Shown: one piece after another, positions 44,954 through 56,094 of the stretch
How positions within the stretch are numbered: position 1 is the stretch's first letter
Layout of the letters: each line of letters starts with the position of its first letter
Source: Lobulomyces angularis
Lineage: Eukaryota; Chytridiomycota; Chytridiomycetes; Lobulomycetales; Lobulomycetaceae
Length of the DNA: 64,000 bases
Direction of reading: 5' to 3'
Assembly (NCBI GenBank): GCA_027604685.1
Contig: JADHYX010000019.1
Coordinates: forward strand, 1-64,000
Translations under genes and position numbers: made by a program
Notes under the pieces: generated by a model
Databases searched by the model: none
What the model was told of the DNA's origin: nothing
The model's input: only the letters and a program-made list of their open reading frames with translations

Positions 44954-46347
44954 ATGATAATTTGTTCACCAAATCAATTTTCTACCAATTATCTCTTCAT
45001 AAGTCAAATTAAAAGACTAGAAAAACATGAAATTTTAAAAGAATATTTTTATTTAAATAAGAAACATTTAATTAAATTTGTTCAAGTAGTTGGATTAATT
45101 GTTGAAGCTGAAGAAAAAACAAATTTTATACTATATAACATAGACGATGGATCGTGTACAATACGTATTGTTCAGTGGTTAAGGCAATCTGAAGTTACAT
45201 CAAGAAAGTTTGAGTATTTGAAACTGGGATCCTTAGTAAAAGTTTTTGGAAGGCTCAATTTCTTTAGGGAAGAATTTCAAATAAATATACTAAAAATAGG
45301 TTCATAATTGTTTTTATTTCATTGTTTACTTATCAAACAAAAAAGAATTAATAATGTTTAAAAAAAACCTTTGACATTTTTTAAACTTCACGTTTATGCG
45401 AAATCTGTATATGTGTATATTATATTATTTAATTTTGATTTTATTTTTAGAGATATTGGACGATCCAAACCAAGAATTTATGCACTGGTTAAAAGCTATA
45501 GACATCAGTCAAAATGATTATTGCAAAAATGACAGTGAATTTTTTTTAACTGAAGAGCTTGAAAAAGAAATCATAAAAGTGAATGAAAATAAAAAAGAAG
45601 AAATTACAAATCAGTTTGTAGATTTGAATAGGGAAGATTCGAATTTTTCAAAAGTTGAATTTGAAAAAAAAGTAAATTCATATTTGAGTGCAAATGATGT
45701 TGATCCTGAGCAATTGAAGGATCTATTCGAATACTATTTTAGTAATAATATACCTTTTTTTTATTTGTTATTTATGATCAATTTATTTGTTTATTTTTCT
45801 AGTTTTAAATAAGACTGTTTCTTTTACGAAAATAATCAAGGATGCATTGTGGATTGATCTTATAAAGCATCTTTATTCAGCTCGTGTTTGTTTTTTTTAA
45901 ACTTTTAATTGTAATATTTATAATTTTTTATTCTTTATTATTGTAAAAAGAATAAGTATTTTGATCCGAAATTTACTCTGGTATCACACTTTCAAACTTT
46001 ATTTTTAAGGTTAAAAGAAAATGGAATAATATATCAAAAGGAAGTTGACGACGAAAAGGAGCTAGATGAGTACAGTTTAATTACAGTGACGTTAAAGAAA
46101 GATATTTTCAAACTGATTGAATTAGAATCAGGTAATAATATAAGTAGTATTTCTTGCTATTAAATATTAATATTATTATTTTTTTGTTAATATTTAAGGT
46201 ATAAGTTTTGATCAACTGTTGGTGAAATTGAAATTTCAAAGAAAATATTTTCATTTATCCAAATCTACTTTAAGAGAATGTTTGCAATGTTTGATAAATG
46301 GAAGTGACATTATTGAAGTTAATAAAAATGCTTATAAAGTATATTAA
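44954..46347 (+). CDS. STN1: STN1-like subunit of the CST telomere complex
   Basis: Stn1 pairs with Ten1 and Cdc13/Ctc1 to protect telomeric single strands and to stimulate DNA polymerase alpha. The N-terminus YFYLNKKHLIKFVQVVGLIV matches YFYNGHPIKQVDVLGTVI of human STN1. The OB-fold continues with YNIDDGSCTIRIVQWLR and GSLVKVFGRLNFFREEFQIN then EILDDPNQEFMHWLK (human GDTIRVRGSIRTYREEREI...KVDDPVWNIQI). The C-terminal half (DALWIDLIKHLYSARKN, then FDQLLVKLKFQRKYFHLSKS) has the paired winged-helix character of Stn1 and RPA32. Five exons, about 370 residues. RPA2 is the main alternative, but the DDP motif after the OB fold favours Stn1. Confidence 0.72.
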
Positions 46348-46544
46348 GTTTTTTTTTTTAATATTTTTTGATGGTTTGGATTTTTTAAATTGGTTTTTTA
46401 ATACCCTAATTAACAGAATTTCAGATTTCATTTTTTTATTTTTTTAAATTTTTTTTACATACCAATCAAATTAAATATTATTGAAAATAAAATTAAAAAA
46501 AAAAATTAATTCATACCACAAAGAAAACATATATTTTAATCATC

Positions 46545-46835
46545 ATGAAACTAAATCATATTGTGTTAATGGCAATAATTTGTCTACTTCAGATAATAAC
46601 AACAAAAACAACTATATTTACAACTACTGTGGAGACCACAACTACAGTTTTTACAACTAAAACACAGCTGAGTACAACTGACATAACAAGTAGAAAAACA
46701 TTGTTTTCAACTATCTTCACTACTGTTACAGTTGAACCTTCTCAAAGTTCTAGTTTTACATATCATAAACAGCAATTTAAGTTTAATTTTTTTTTCATTT
46801 CTGCAACTTACTTAACATTTTTTTTCCTTTTTTGA
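46545..46835 (+). CDS. Small Thr-rich secreted/GPI-type protein
   Basis: A 96-residue single exon. Signal peptide MKLNHIVLMAIICLLQIITT, then a stretch with about 40% Thr/Ser (TTTVETTTTVFTTKTQLSTT), and a hydrophobic end (FFFISATYLTFFFLF) after a basic/polar break, as in a GPI-attachment signal. Such proteins are usually O-glycosylated wall or surface mucins. It lies just before a run of ten N, so its neighbourhood is incompletely assembled. The next gene has the same layout. Confidence 0.65.
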   Translation: MKLNHIVLMAIICLLQIITTKTTIFTTTVETTTTVFTTKTQLSTTDITSRKTLFSTIFTTVTVEPSQSSSFTYHKQQFKFNFFFISATYLTFFFLF

Positions 46836-46855
46836 TTAACTTTAAAAAAATAATA

Positions 46856-46865
46856 NNNNNNNNNN
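46856..46865. other. Assembly gap (10 N)
   Basis: Ten consecutive N mark a scaffolding or gap-filled junction between the two Thr-rich genes. Real sequence of unknown length may be missing, for example a further tandem copy or a low-complexity tract. Confidence 0.99.
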
Positions 46866-47079
46866 TTCTTTTTTTTTTTTAAAATTTCTTTGCCAATCTT
46901 GTAAATCAATAATCACAAATCACATTTCAATTTACATTTTTTTCAATAATATTATAATTACAAACATTAATTATTTACTTCAAAATTGATAACAGTTTAA
47001 AAAACGGTAAAGCAATTTTTCAAATATATAAAACCAAAATAAAAATACTTGTTTTTAAAGACAGGATTCTTTTTTTAAC

Positions 47080-47577
47080 ATGAGAATATTATTTCTCCTC
47101 ATCTTAATATACTTTAACTTTATCCTTGTTACTAGTATAACTACCACACTTGATAAAGCAATATCAGCAATTCCCGTTTCAACTCATCAATTTAATTCTA
47201 CTTCAATTGATTTTTCCACAACATCTATTCATAAAAACGCTACCAAGTTTGTTACTCGAACCGTATACAAAGGGAATCAAACTGCAATAGCAGTTGATAT
47301 ATTTACATATTGGGGAACGAGCGAAACCATTACACCAACAACAGAACCACTTACTACAACGGAGAAGCTAGTTTCTATTACAAAAACCAACACTATAACG
47401 AAAACACTGACTCAAACAATAACTGAAGTGAATGTTGCTTCAAATATCCACAATAAAAATATTTATATATATCAAACAACTACTGTAACTGTCACCAAAA
47501 GTTTTGGTTCAAGAAAGTTTTTTCTTAATTTTTTTTGGAATAAACTTGTTGTTTTATTTATTTGGTTAATTTTTTAA
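47080..47577 (+). CDS. Thr-rich secreted/GPI-type protein, neighbour of the 46545 gene
   Basis: A 165-residue single exon with the same layout as the gene at 46545. Signal peptide MRILFLLILIYFNFILVTS, a Ser/Thr-rich body with N-glycosylation sequons and Thr clusters (TITPTTEPLTTTEKL, TNTITKTLTQTITEV), and a hydrophobic C-terminal helix (NKLVVLFIWLIF) after a basic break (SFGSRKFF), suggesting GPI anchoring. No enzyme domain. Probably a wall or surface mucin-like protein. The two genes may be old tandem duplicates, though identity outside the Thr blocks is low. Confidence 0.7.
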   Translation: MRILFLLILIYFNFILVTSITTTLDKAISAIPVSTHQFNSTSIDFSTTSIHKNATKFVTRTVYKGNQTAIAVDIFTYWGTSETITPTTEPLTTTEKLVSITKTNTITKTLTQTITEVNVASNIHNKNIYIYQTTTVTVTKSFGSRKFFLNFFWNKLVVLFIWLIF

Positions 47578-47895
47578 TAGTTTTATTCTTCTTTGTGTTT
47601 TGCTATTTTGTTTAATATTTATTTTAATTTGCACTTTAATTAAATTTTTTCTGATTTCTTCTTGTAAGTATACCTTCAAACATAGATTCCTCCTAGCCAA
47701 TAATCTAGGCAGTTTAATAATAAAGTCTGTTCTTTTCATTTATAAAATTTTGATGTAAAAAATTTACAATTAATATTAAGTAGTTTGATGTTTTTTTTTT
47801 TTTTATTTGTACAAGAATATGTTATTTAAAGTATAATAAAAAAATAGACAACAAAAACAATATTACATTTAATTACATAAAAAAAAGAAAAAAGT
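47578..47895. other. Convergent spacer
   Basis: A 318-bp AT-rich spacer between the Thr-rich gene (plus) and the small basic protein (minus). Nothing else supported. Confidence 0.4.
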
Positions 47896-48189
47896 TTATT
47901 CTTCAGTGTTTAACTTTAGTTTTTTAAAAGACCTCTTTGAACAGTTTTTGTATCTAATTTTTAATTTCAACTTTTCGTCTATCTCTTCATCACTATTTTC
48001 CGGTGTATTATGGGGGGTTCGAGGCCGCTTGTTCGTGCTTAACGTTTGCTTTAAAATCGAAATTAATTTATTAATGGATTCTGATTCTAATTGTGTTTCA
48101 TTCAAGTTATACTTGAGTTGATTTTGAAAGTCAGCTAAACAATCGATATTTGCTCCTGAAATTTTCATAGACTTCATATGTAATAGCAT
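47896..48189 (-). CDS. Small basic protein, unknown
   Basis: A 97-residue single exon. The first half has helix-forming character (ISGANIDCLADFQNQLKYNL then ESESINKLISILKQTL), and the second half is a polar linker with TP sites (KRPRTPHNTPENSDEE) and a Lys/Arg-rich end (KNCSKRSFKKLKLN), suiting a nuclear protein phosphorylated by a proline-directed kinase. I do not recognise a family. Two further in-frame Met lie a few codons in, so the exact start is open. Confidence 0.45.
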   Translation of the reverse strand: MLLHMKSMKISGANIDCLADFQNQLKYNLNETQLESESINKLISILKQTLSTNKRPRTPHNTPENSDEEIDEKLKLKIRYKNCSKRSFKKLKLNTEE

Positions 48190-48668
48190 TTTTTTTTTTT
48201 TATACTACAGAAATAACTATTAATCAGTTAATAAATAAATTTTTCTGTTGGTTTCTTTTACTTTTTTATAAGTTTTTTTTTTTTGGTAAGTATATTGCGT
48301 GGCATCTGAGTTTGAAATAAGATTACTACATTTTAAATACGTTTTTTTTTTTGTATGTAATAGAAGTAAAATTACAACCGATTATGTGATTAATAATAGA
48401 AATTATTAATTCGAATTTAATTGAAAATATATATACCGTGTTGTAATTTAATTTTTTGAATATTTGTAATAATTAATTGAACACAATAGAATTTATTGGA
48501 AGAAAATAGAAGTAACAAATTAACAATGACACCAAAAAAATTTTTTGATTTAAAGATTATTAGGAATTTAATTACCCGATTTATAGCTAATTATCATTGA
48601 AAAAAATCGATGTTTTTTTAGTGAAACTTTTTTTTAGAGATATTTTTTTTTCATGTTCCATGATTTTT
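48190..48668. other. Spacer between two minus-strand genes
   Basis: A 479-bp very AT-rich spacer upstream of the small basic protein. Nothing supported. Confidence 0.4.
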
Positions 48669-51513
48669 TTAATTAAAAATGTTACTATTGAGCTTTTCGC
48701 TAACTGCTAATTGACTTAACAATGTTAAAGTCGAAGCATCCATTCCACTTTGTATTAACCGATCAAAATCAATTTTTTTGCCTACATTAAGGAAATTTGA
48801 TATTCCTGTTAATATAACGCCTACCATAGTATCCCCTGCACCTGCAAAATGTTAGCTTAAACATTTTGTATTTAAAAAATATACCATTTACTGAAACACA
48901 TTCTGTCAACACTTTACGTGGTTTATAATGCTTAACTCTTACAGAGTTGCCCTTTGCGAGATTTTCTGTTTTCTCTATTCTTTCAAATAAAATGACACCA
49001 TGGGATCCGCATTTTAAAATTAGCTGCAAAATTAAAATTTTAGCGTCATTTGAAACAAACCCTGAATATTAATATTTACATTTTCAAATATATTTAACAA
49101 AATTTTTCCATTGTATAGTACTTCTTCAAATGTCGTTTTTCCAAAATCGGCTTCTAAATGATTTAATATAAAATAATAAAATGTTAAAAAAGAAACCTAA
49201 AAATTTGTTATCATCTACCACATCCAATACCGTCATATTGTCAAAACTATCACCAGATGACGCTTTCTTAACTGCATTAGCCATTTCTTTTAATTCAAAA
49301 ATATTTGGTGTGCATAAAAAAATTTTATTTTTTTTGTGTGCTTTCAAATCTGAATAAGCATTTACAATTTTTACACTTTTAGGAACTGAAGTGGGTTCAA
49401 ATAAAACTAAGTATTTACAAGAAAAAAAAAAAAGAGTGAGTTTAGTTACCAATATTTTTAAGGTTGACACACCATGTATCTTTGAGCTAAAACAGGTTTC
49501 TAAACAATTTTTTAAACAATTTTCGGTTAAGTTTCCATCTAAAGCTACAATATTTGGCTTTAACTCAGAAATTTTTTGAGATGCCTTATAGAAAAAAACA
49601 TTAATAAATGTATCCAAAACTGGGAAGGAAAAAATAATTTATTTTGTCACCTCAGCACCACAAATTTTATTATTAATATCCATATCCGCAACTGCACATA
49701 TTAAGGATCCATCAGGACCTAATATGGAGTTGTAAGTAGCACTGCTATGCTCACCTTCACTAACTTTGACTAAGTTGCAATTAAAACCAGTTAACTTTAA
49801 ATGGTTGCGTATGTAGTCAACGTCGTCTTTTCCTATCAAACTAAAAAAAAAAGGATTACCACCACTTTTTAAACATGCTTCCGCAATGTTTTTTCCAACT
49901 CCACCTAAAGTTTTTGTGGTTTTTCCTGGTGTAGATGTGTAAAGGAGTTCAGATAGCTTATATTTTTCACATCCAATATTTAAGGACACTTTTGAAGTTA
50001 AATCTATAACTGTCGCCCCAATCACCATGGGACTCTTATTGGATGTTAATTGGGCATCTGTATTAGATGTTGAGCTATAGTCTTGCATATCATTTCGCTA
50101 ACAAATGAAGCATAAAATTACTTAAATCTTTTTTTAAATAGCATATATATTAAATTATTTAGCTTGCAACTCAAATTCCTACATTTAACTTGGAAAATTC
50201 TACAGCAATTTTACTTCCAGCTATAGCATTATTCTTTATCAAAGCAATGTTGGCCTTCAATGATTCACCACCTATTCAGAGATAATTATTTAACAGAACA
50301 AAACAACAATGACTCTATTTTACCAGTAATTTCATTTAATTTTTCTAATAAATATGGAGTAGTATCTTTTCCTTTTATACCCATATAGCTGCTCTCTCTT
50401 ATCGCCCTTAAAATTTCTTGTTCGACATTATCCACCGTAAAATGGGGGGAGTTTTCTTCTGGTATTGGAACTGCAAAAACCATGCCTGTTTGAGAAGAAA
50501 TATTAAAATAAAAACCGTAAATGAATATCAAAAAAAATTCACCTGAATTTAAATTTAAATTTGCATTTGCAGAAATTAGTTCTGCACACTGTTTGTGGGT
50601 CGTAAAATGGCTAGGACTTTGAAAGCCTAATTTTACAATACCATTAAGCAATTTTTTTTTTATAAAGATCAAACCAGATTTAGGGAAATAAAAGGCTGGA
50701 AAATCGTTTGTTTCACCAAGGGTCGTGACAGACACTCCTTGCGTTTCTAAATATTCCAGTGTTAACCCAATATCAAGGATAGACTTTGCACCAGCGCAGA
50801 CAACTGCAACTGGTGTTCTGCCCAGTTCAGTGAGATCGGCTGATATATCCATTGAACTTATTGCACCTCTATGAACTCCACCAATACCTCCAGTCACAAA
50901 TATCTTAATTCCAGCCTTTTCAGCAGCTATCATTGTACCTGAGACAGTAGTGGCGCCTATCAACTTTTGACTTTTATAAAAAGTTAGATTTATATTGAAA
51001 AATGAATACCTTAATACTTCTGCAAAATCGCGTCTGCTTGTTTTTCTTGCTTCTTGACCTGGTAACCATGCAATAATAAAAATTTTTTTTTTGAAAAAAA
51101 AAAAGTGAAACCTGTTTTTCCCAGAAGGGTTAAGTCACTTTCAGATAGCCCAATTTTTATTTTTCCATTCATTAATGCAATAGTAGCTGGGATACTTCCA
51201 TGTTTCTTTACTATGTTTTCGACCATAATTGCTGTTTCAACATTCTGTGGAAAAAAAAAGGAAAAAATTTTAAATCAAAACTTTCAGAATTAAAATTTAG
51301 AAATAAAACAGATCGAATACTTGAGGATATGGCATCCCATGGGATATAATGGTAGATTCTTTAAAGTAAAAAATTTTTTTTCTTTTTAAGTTGGAAATTA
51401 AATTTTTATTTTAAACCCAAAGCAACAACAGGCTGATTATTTAATAAAGCTTCTTTAATAAAAGGTTGAATGTCTAAGAGTTTATTTTGCAATAGTTTTG
51501 ATATCCTAGACAT
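48669..51513 (-). CDS. Bifunctional pseudouridine-5'-phosphate glycosidase / pseudouridine kinase
   Basis: Breaks down pseudouridine from RNA turnover: the kinase makes pseudouridine 5'-phosphate, and the glycosidase splits it to uracil and ribose 5-phosphate. The N-terminal half is PsuG-like: ESTIISHGMPYPQN, TTVSGTMIAAEKAGIKIFVT, GGIGGVHRGAISSMDISADL, TPVAVVCAGAKSILDIGLTL and LETQGVSVTTLGETNDFPAF. The C-terminal half is a PfkB kinase: GGVGKNIAEACLKSGGNPFF, LIGKDDVDYIRNHL, DGNLTENCL, then the anion-hole motif AGDTMVG near the end. About 10 exons, roughly 750 residues. Single-chain fusion is known in several fungi and protists, whereas bacteria keep separate genes. Confidence 0.9.
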
Positions 51514-51671
51514 TTTTATTGGTTTTATAAATAATGTATTAATTACTATATTTTAAATTTTATAAAACCACAAAATACTCAAATTACATCAAATAATCAC
51601 AAAAAAAATAAAATAAGATAAAAAAAATTGCGTTGAAGAAGGTTTGGAAAGTTTTAATGAAATAGATCAAA

Positions 51672-52114
51672 TCAAAGTTTTTGAATTTTGTTGTCTATTG
51701 TTTTTTCCTTTATTAATTTTTCTTTAATTCTTTCGAAACTAATCCTTTTAACATTTTCAAGATTCTCACAAAAATGAGATTCAGGCAATCTAATTCAGAA
51801 TTTGTCATTTTTGTTAAGTATTAACAAAAGATGGTTTTTTTTTTTTTACCTGTGGGAAGAACAAAATTTTAATTGACAATATTTACAATCACCGATAATT
51901 GTTGCCGCTCTTTCTTTGCATCCCTCGTGTTTACACTAAAGAAATACTATGTTTAATATTGTGTTTAAAGTTTCAATATAATTTTTTTATCTTTTATTGG
52001 AAAATGTGAAGAAGTTGCTACCTTAATAATTTTTGATTTTGGAGAGGCGTTTGGCGGATTATCAACTATATCTCTTTTTCTATTAATTTTAAGTTTGTAC
52101 AGGATTTTTTTCAT
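51672..52114 (-). CDS. AN1-type zinc finger protein (TMC1-like)
   Basis: Three exons give about 95 residues. The basic N-terminus MKKILYKLKINRKRD is followed by an AN1 zinc finger spanning exons 2 and 3: CKHEGCKERAATIIGDCKYC, then KFCSSHRLPESHFCENLE, with Cys/His spacing of the AN1 fold (CxxxxC...CxxC...CxxH...HxC). Fungal relatives such as yeast Tmc1 act with the proteasome and Cdc48 under metal stress and carry an N-terminal ubiquitin-like domain, which I do not see here. The C-terminus is Lys-rich (RIKEKLIKEKTIDNKIQKL). It may be short because an upstream exon was missed. Confidence 0.78.
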
Positions 52115-53762
52115 TTTAATGTTATATTAAAAAGAGTGAAGGAACTTGTAATGAACGCATTGTTGTTAAAACCCTACGGGCTTCACATCCATATCCATAA
52201 AATATTACAAAAATGTTGTTTCTGCTCATTGCCGTTAAAATTATAGCAAATTGCACTGAAGGTAAAAACAGTGTGTTTCAAATTTTCTAGAATATAAAAA
52301 AAAAATGGTTGCTGTACAGAAAAAAATAGTTAGGCTACTTTTTAATCCTGTTAGTTTTGCAATGAATTTAGTACAACTTGGATATTCTGCATTTTGAGCA
52401 AATAGCGAAATTAATGATAAACAAATCTCATTTATCTATAGAAGGATTACAGTAAATTAAACAGATAAAATCAGGTACGCAATAAAAACATATCTCATAT
52501 CAGGATCTTTTTTTTTCAATTTTTGTTGACCATAACCCATGTCCTTGGTTGTAACTTGATTTTTTTCTATTATCGGAATAATTGTATCTCATCTTTTTAT
52601 CTTTCTAAATAATCGACCAGCATAAAAATCCTCTTCCTATTGTAGCTATTAAGAAGGGTTATCTGCTTTGCTACAAAAACATGCTAAATAAGTTCCAAAA
52701 TCTTTCTGGTTGTAGATAATTTTGGAAACAGAACAATCATAAACAAAGTTTTGCTGAGGAGCAACCCGTTCTCGGATTCTGCAGTAAACCTTGGCATTCG
52801 ATTCATAATATCTTTGAGTATCAAGATCTTACATTTCCAACCATACAAAGCATCAAAAGCAATAATAACATGAATATGATAAAGTCTTAACATTTCTCTA
52901 AAAATAAATTTATAATTGGCGATGAGGTTTGGTTAAATAGAGATGGTATCGAGCAAGTGGTCTGTAGACGCAATTCAGAACGTAGACTATTACCAAAGAG
53001 ACTAAGAACTTTTGCTTGCTATACCAACTGTCAATACTATACCAGACACCATAACTTTACCTCTTCCAGAAAAGTTACCTATTCCTTTTTTTATGTAAAA
53101 GGTTGCTGTTTCTTCGCATTTGTTGCTATTTCTGATCCTGTGTTACCGTATAAAAGAAAACCCAAATGGAAAACCCTTCCGCGTCGCGTGGCGCATTTTT
53201 TTGTATGAAAGCACTTTTGATTTTTTTTTTTTTTTTTTTAACGAATCAAAATTCAAAAGATTTTGTGAAGAATTTTGCAAGTCTCGACAAGAAAAATTGT
53301 ATGATGCTTTTTATATTATTTTTTTAATTAAGGTTTACTAACTTTATTTTATCTTCCTATAGCTTTACCTACTCATCAGCTTTAGTTCTCTGGTCAACGC
53401 ACTTTTTAGTTTTTTTTAGAAAAAACAAAACCTTACTTTTGAGGCTCTTTATACAGCTTCACTTGTCAATACCTTCGGGCATACTAATTTTTAAAACCTT
53501 TAACACTTCGAGCACCGCTCTGGAGTGTACATTCACCACGAGTCTTAGAAACAACAGAATTTCCGAAAAGGAAATTCCTTTAGAGCTTCACTTGTACGCA
53601 CCTGGTATATATTACTGTTGTATCCTCACTAAATAAGTAAATTTTTTTGTTTTGTTTTAGTACCCCCTTGGCTTTCCTGAAATCGACTACGAGAAATCTT
53701 TATAATATATTATTAAGCTTATCACTTAAAACCACTTTCCATATACAAATTCCATCGGTACA
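52115..53762. other. Long intergenic region with possible gene remnants
   Basis: 1648 bp, the longest gene-poor stretch here. A leader-like plus-strand frame starts at about 52214 (MLFLLIAVKIIANCTEG, donor-like G/GTAAAA after it) and would suit a secreted protein, but no second exon is evident. Several unrelated open frames at 52684-53636 show slightly higher GC than typical spacer, including the 5' side of the ODC gene, but none has a domain or a clean gene structure. Possibly decayed or mobile-element-derived sequence. Confidence 0.35.
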
Positions 53763-55269
53763 ATGAAAGAAGCTTCTTGCCTTGTCCACACACCAGTGAA
53801 CCTAGATCTGTTTCAAAATAAAAATTCTTATTTGAAATTTTCCAACAACGACATAAAATTAACTCAGAATAAGCAACTATTACCAAATTTCGTTAATAAA
53901 TCCTTTTCAAACAATTCCGCTACCAAAATCATTAATGTTAGCAACTCACCAGTTTCCTCTATTCTGCATGACACTTTAGCTGGAATGAACAGTGATGATG
54001 AAAGTGATGCTTTTTATGTATGTGATTTGGCTCAAGTCGAATTGCAATTCCACCGCTTTAAAAAACTTTTACCACGAGTAATTCCCTTTTTTGCCATGAA
54101 GTGTAATCCTGACGAGAACGTTATCAAAACCTTAATAAATTTGGGTGCTGGTTTTGACTGTGCTAGTAAGGTATACTCTAATTTTTTTTTTTTGGCTTTT
54201 TAAAGATATATTTTCACTGTAGAATGAATTACAAACTATTTTGAATCTTGGTGTTTCCCCTTCTTCCATAATCTACGCCAATCCATGCAAACAGGCATCT
54301 CACGTTCGTTATGCCGCTAAAAATGAAGTTAGCTTGATGACGTTTGACAATGCAGATGAACTGCACAAGATAAAGGCAATTTTTCCAACGGCAAAGTTAG
54401 TCTTACGTATCCTTGCTGATGATAGCCGCTCATTATGCAAGTTTGGTGTGAAGTTTGGTGCATCACTTTCTGATGTTTCAATGTTGCTTCAAGTCGCCAA
54501 AAGCTTGGAATTAGATGTTGTAGGTATTAGTTTTCATGTTGGAAGCGGGTGTTATGATGCCAGTGCCTTCAGTGATGCTGTTTTGTTAGCAAAAGAGGCT
54601 TTTGATATAGGCGAAAAACTTGGTTTTAACTTCGAATTGTTAGATGGTAATTTTCAAAATTTAATTGATAAGCTCATTTTATTAGTTGGTGGAGGCTTTC
54701 CTGGTTACGGTGCTGAAGGTGTTTCGTTTGAACAAATTGCTCTTAAGTTAGGTCCAGTAATTGATGCTTGTTTTCCTCCGCATGTTAAAATTATTGCTGA
54801 ACCTGGAAGATATTTTGTTTCCAATGCCTTTACTTTAGCAGTCAACATCTGTTCCCGAAGAAAAATTAAAGTTAGTGACTGCGACGCAACCAAGGAGTTC
54901 AGATATTACATTAATGACGGAATGGTAGTAACTTCATAAACATTGATATGTTTTAATATTTTTATTTAGTATGGTAGCTTTAACTGTATTACTTTTGATC
55001 ATTACAAACCGATTCCAAAAATTTTAAAAGCAAAAAAGAACTTTTATTATCAGAAGAATGAAAAATTACTTGAAGAACTATACTCATCTTCTATTTGGGG
55101 ACCCACCTGTGATTCAATGGATGTAATTGCGACCAATTATTTGTTACCAGAACTCGAAATTGGTGATTGGTTATACTTCGATAGTATGGGAGCCTATACT
55201 AGTGCCGCTGGTAGTGTATTTAATGGTTTTATGAAACCTAGAATTTTTTATACTAATACATTACATTAA
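53763..55269 (+). CDS. ODC1: Ornithine decarboxylase
   Basis: PLP-dependent, makes putrescine from ornithine, the first step of polyamine synthesis. About 430-440 residues in four exons. The first ~75 residues are a polar leader. PLP lysine lies in PFFAMKCNPDENV, the glycine loop GGGFPGYG follows a 39-nt intron, EPGRYFVSN binds the PLP phosphate, the substrate/active-site motif is WGPTCDSMD with the catalytic Cys, and FDSMGAYTSAAGS is near the end. The intron GTAATT...TTATTAG (about 54648-54686) is a multiple of three without an in-frame stop, so an unspliced form would add 13 residues before GGGFPG. Its GC content is visibly higher than its neighbours, as expected for a highly expressed gene. 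Confidence 0.95.
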
Positions 55270-55411
55270 ATTTTTTTTTTTTTTATGATATTTTAACTTT
55301 GAGTTTTTAATTGTTTTTATTTTTAAATATAATTTCTCTCCAACCACCACCATTCTAAATAAAAAAAAGTAATTATAAAAAAATATTTATAAACCCAGTT
55401 TATAATTTCCG

Positions 55412-56094
55412 CTAGTTTATGACTATTAAATTTAGAGTTTCAGTAAGAACAGCCTCGTCTTTTAGACTTTCTAAAAGACATTTTAAAATTGCAGGTTTTT
55501 CACCTGCTGCAGCCCACATCAAAATTCTAAAAACTTATTAAATTTACTAGAAAGAATAAAAAAAATAAGTATTACGTTTCATATTGTGAATCGATTGCCC
55601 AAATGTTAGCTTTTCTACTGATTACTAGTTTTATTTTAATTTTTTATACAATTATTTGTTATTACAATTTTTTTATTTTATTTATTTTTCCTTTCTTAAG
55701 GTATTCAACTTTTATCAGTTCATTACGGGAAACTGAAATCATTAAACTAGTTCTATTCTTAAACTGAAAAAATTCAATGTTTGCAACCAAATTCCAAAAG
55801 AATATCCAAATATCCAACATTAAGTGATAAAGCTTCAGTGATTTCATGAAAAAAAGCTTGGCTGATTTTTTTGGTTTTGTCAATAGATACTTCTTTTTTT
55901 TGTAAGTGAAGTTTCACAATTTCGTTAAATGAATTGCTGGATTTTTTGAAATTGTATAAATCAATGGGTTCTTGGATAAAAATCACTATTTTGGTGTAGA
56001 TTTCAAAAGGAAATGCTTTGAATTTTGACTCTTTTCTCTTAATTTTATTTACAATTTTTTGTATCATAGATCTGAAATGTGGCTTGAATGGCAA
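55412..56094 (-). pseudogene. F-box/ankyrin-repeat protein, apparently frame-disrupted
   Basis: The start MPFKPHFRSMIQKIV (56094) leads to an F-box-like segment (FPFEIYTKIVIFIQEPIDLY NF-type, residues ~28-50), then ankyrin-like repeats: NVGYLDILLEFGCKH, NRTSLMISVSRNELIKV, KANIWAIDSQYETILMWAAA and KPAILKCLLESLKDEA, ending LNLIVIN at TAG (55412-55414). Two joins are clean (about 55610-55690 and 55540-55590). Between LEFGCKH and FQFKNRTSLM (about 55780-55800) the frame shifts with no credible intron, so the gene is damaged or the assembly has an indel. F-box/ankyrin proteins typically act as SCF-ligase adaptors and are prone to expansion and decay in parasites. Confidence 0.55.

Noticed and set aside
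46856..46865. Ten N read as a biological low-complexity element
   Set aside because: Runs of exactly ten N are a scaffolding convention.
52684..52893. 69-codon minus-strand frame considered as a mobile-element (reverse transcriptase) remnant
   Set aside because: No catalytic or domain motif is visible, and the length is within chance for this base composition.
53439..53636. 65-codon plus-strand frame upstream of ornithine decarboxylase
   Set aside because: No start context, no domain, and no in-frame join to the ODC start. More likely 5' untranslated or spacer sequence.
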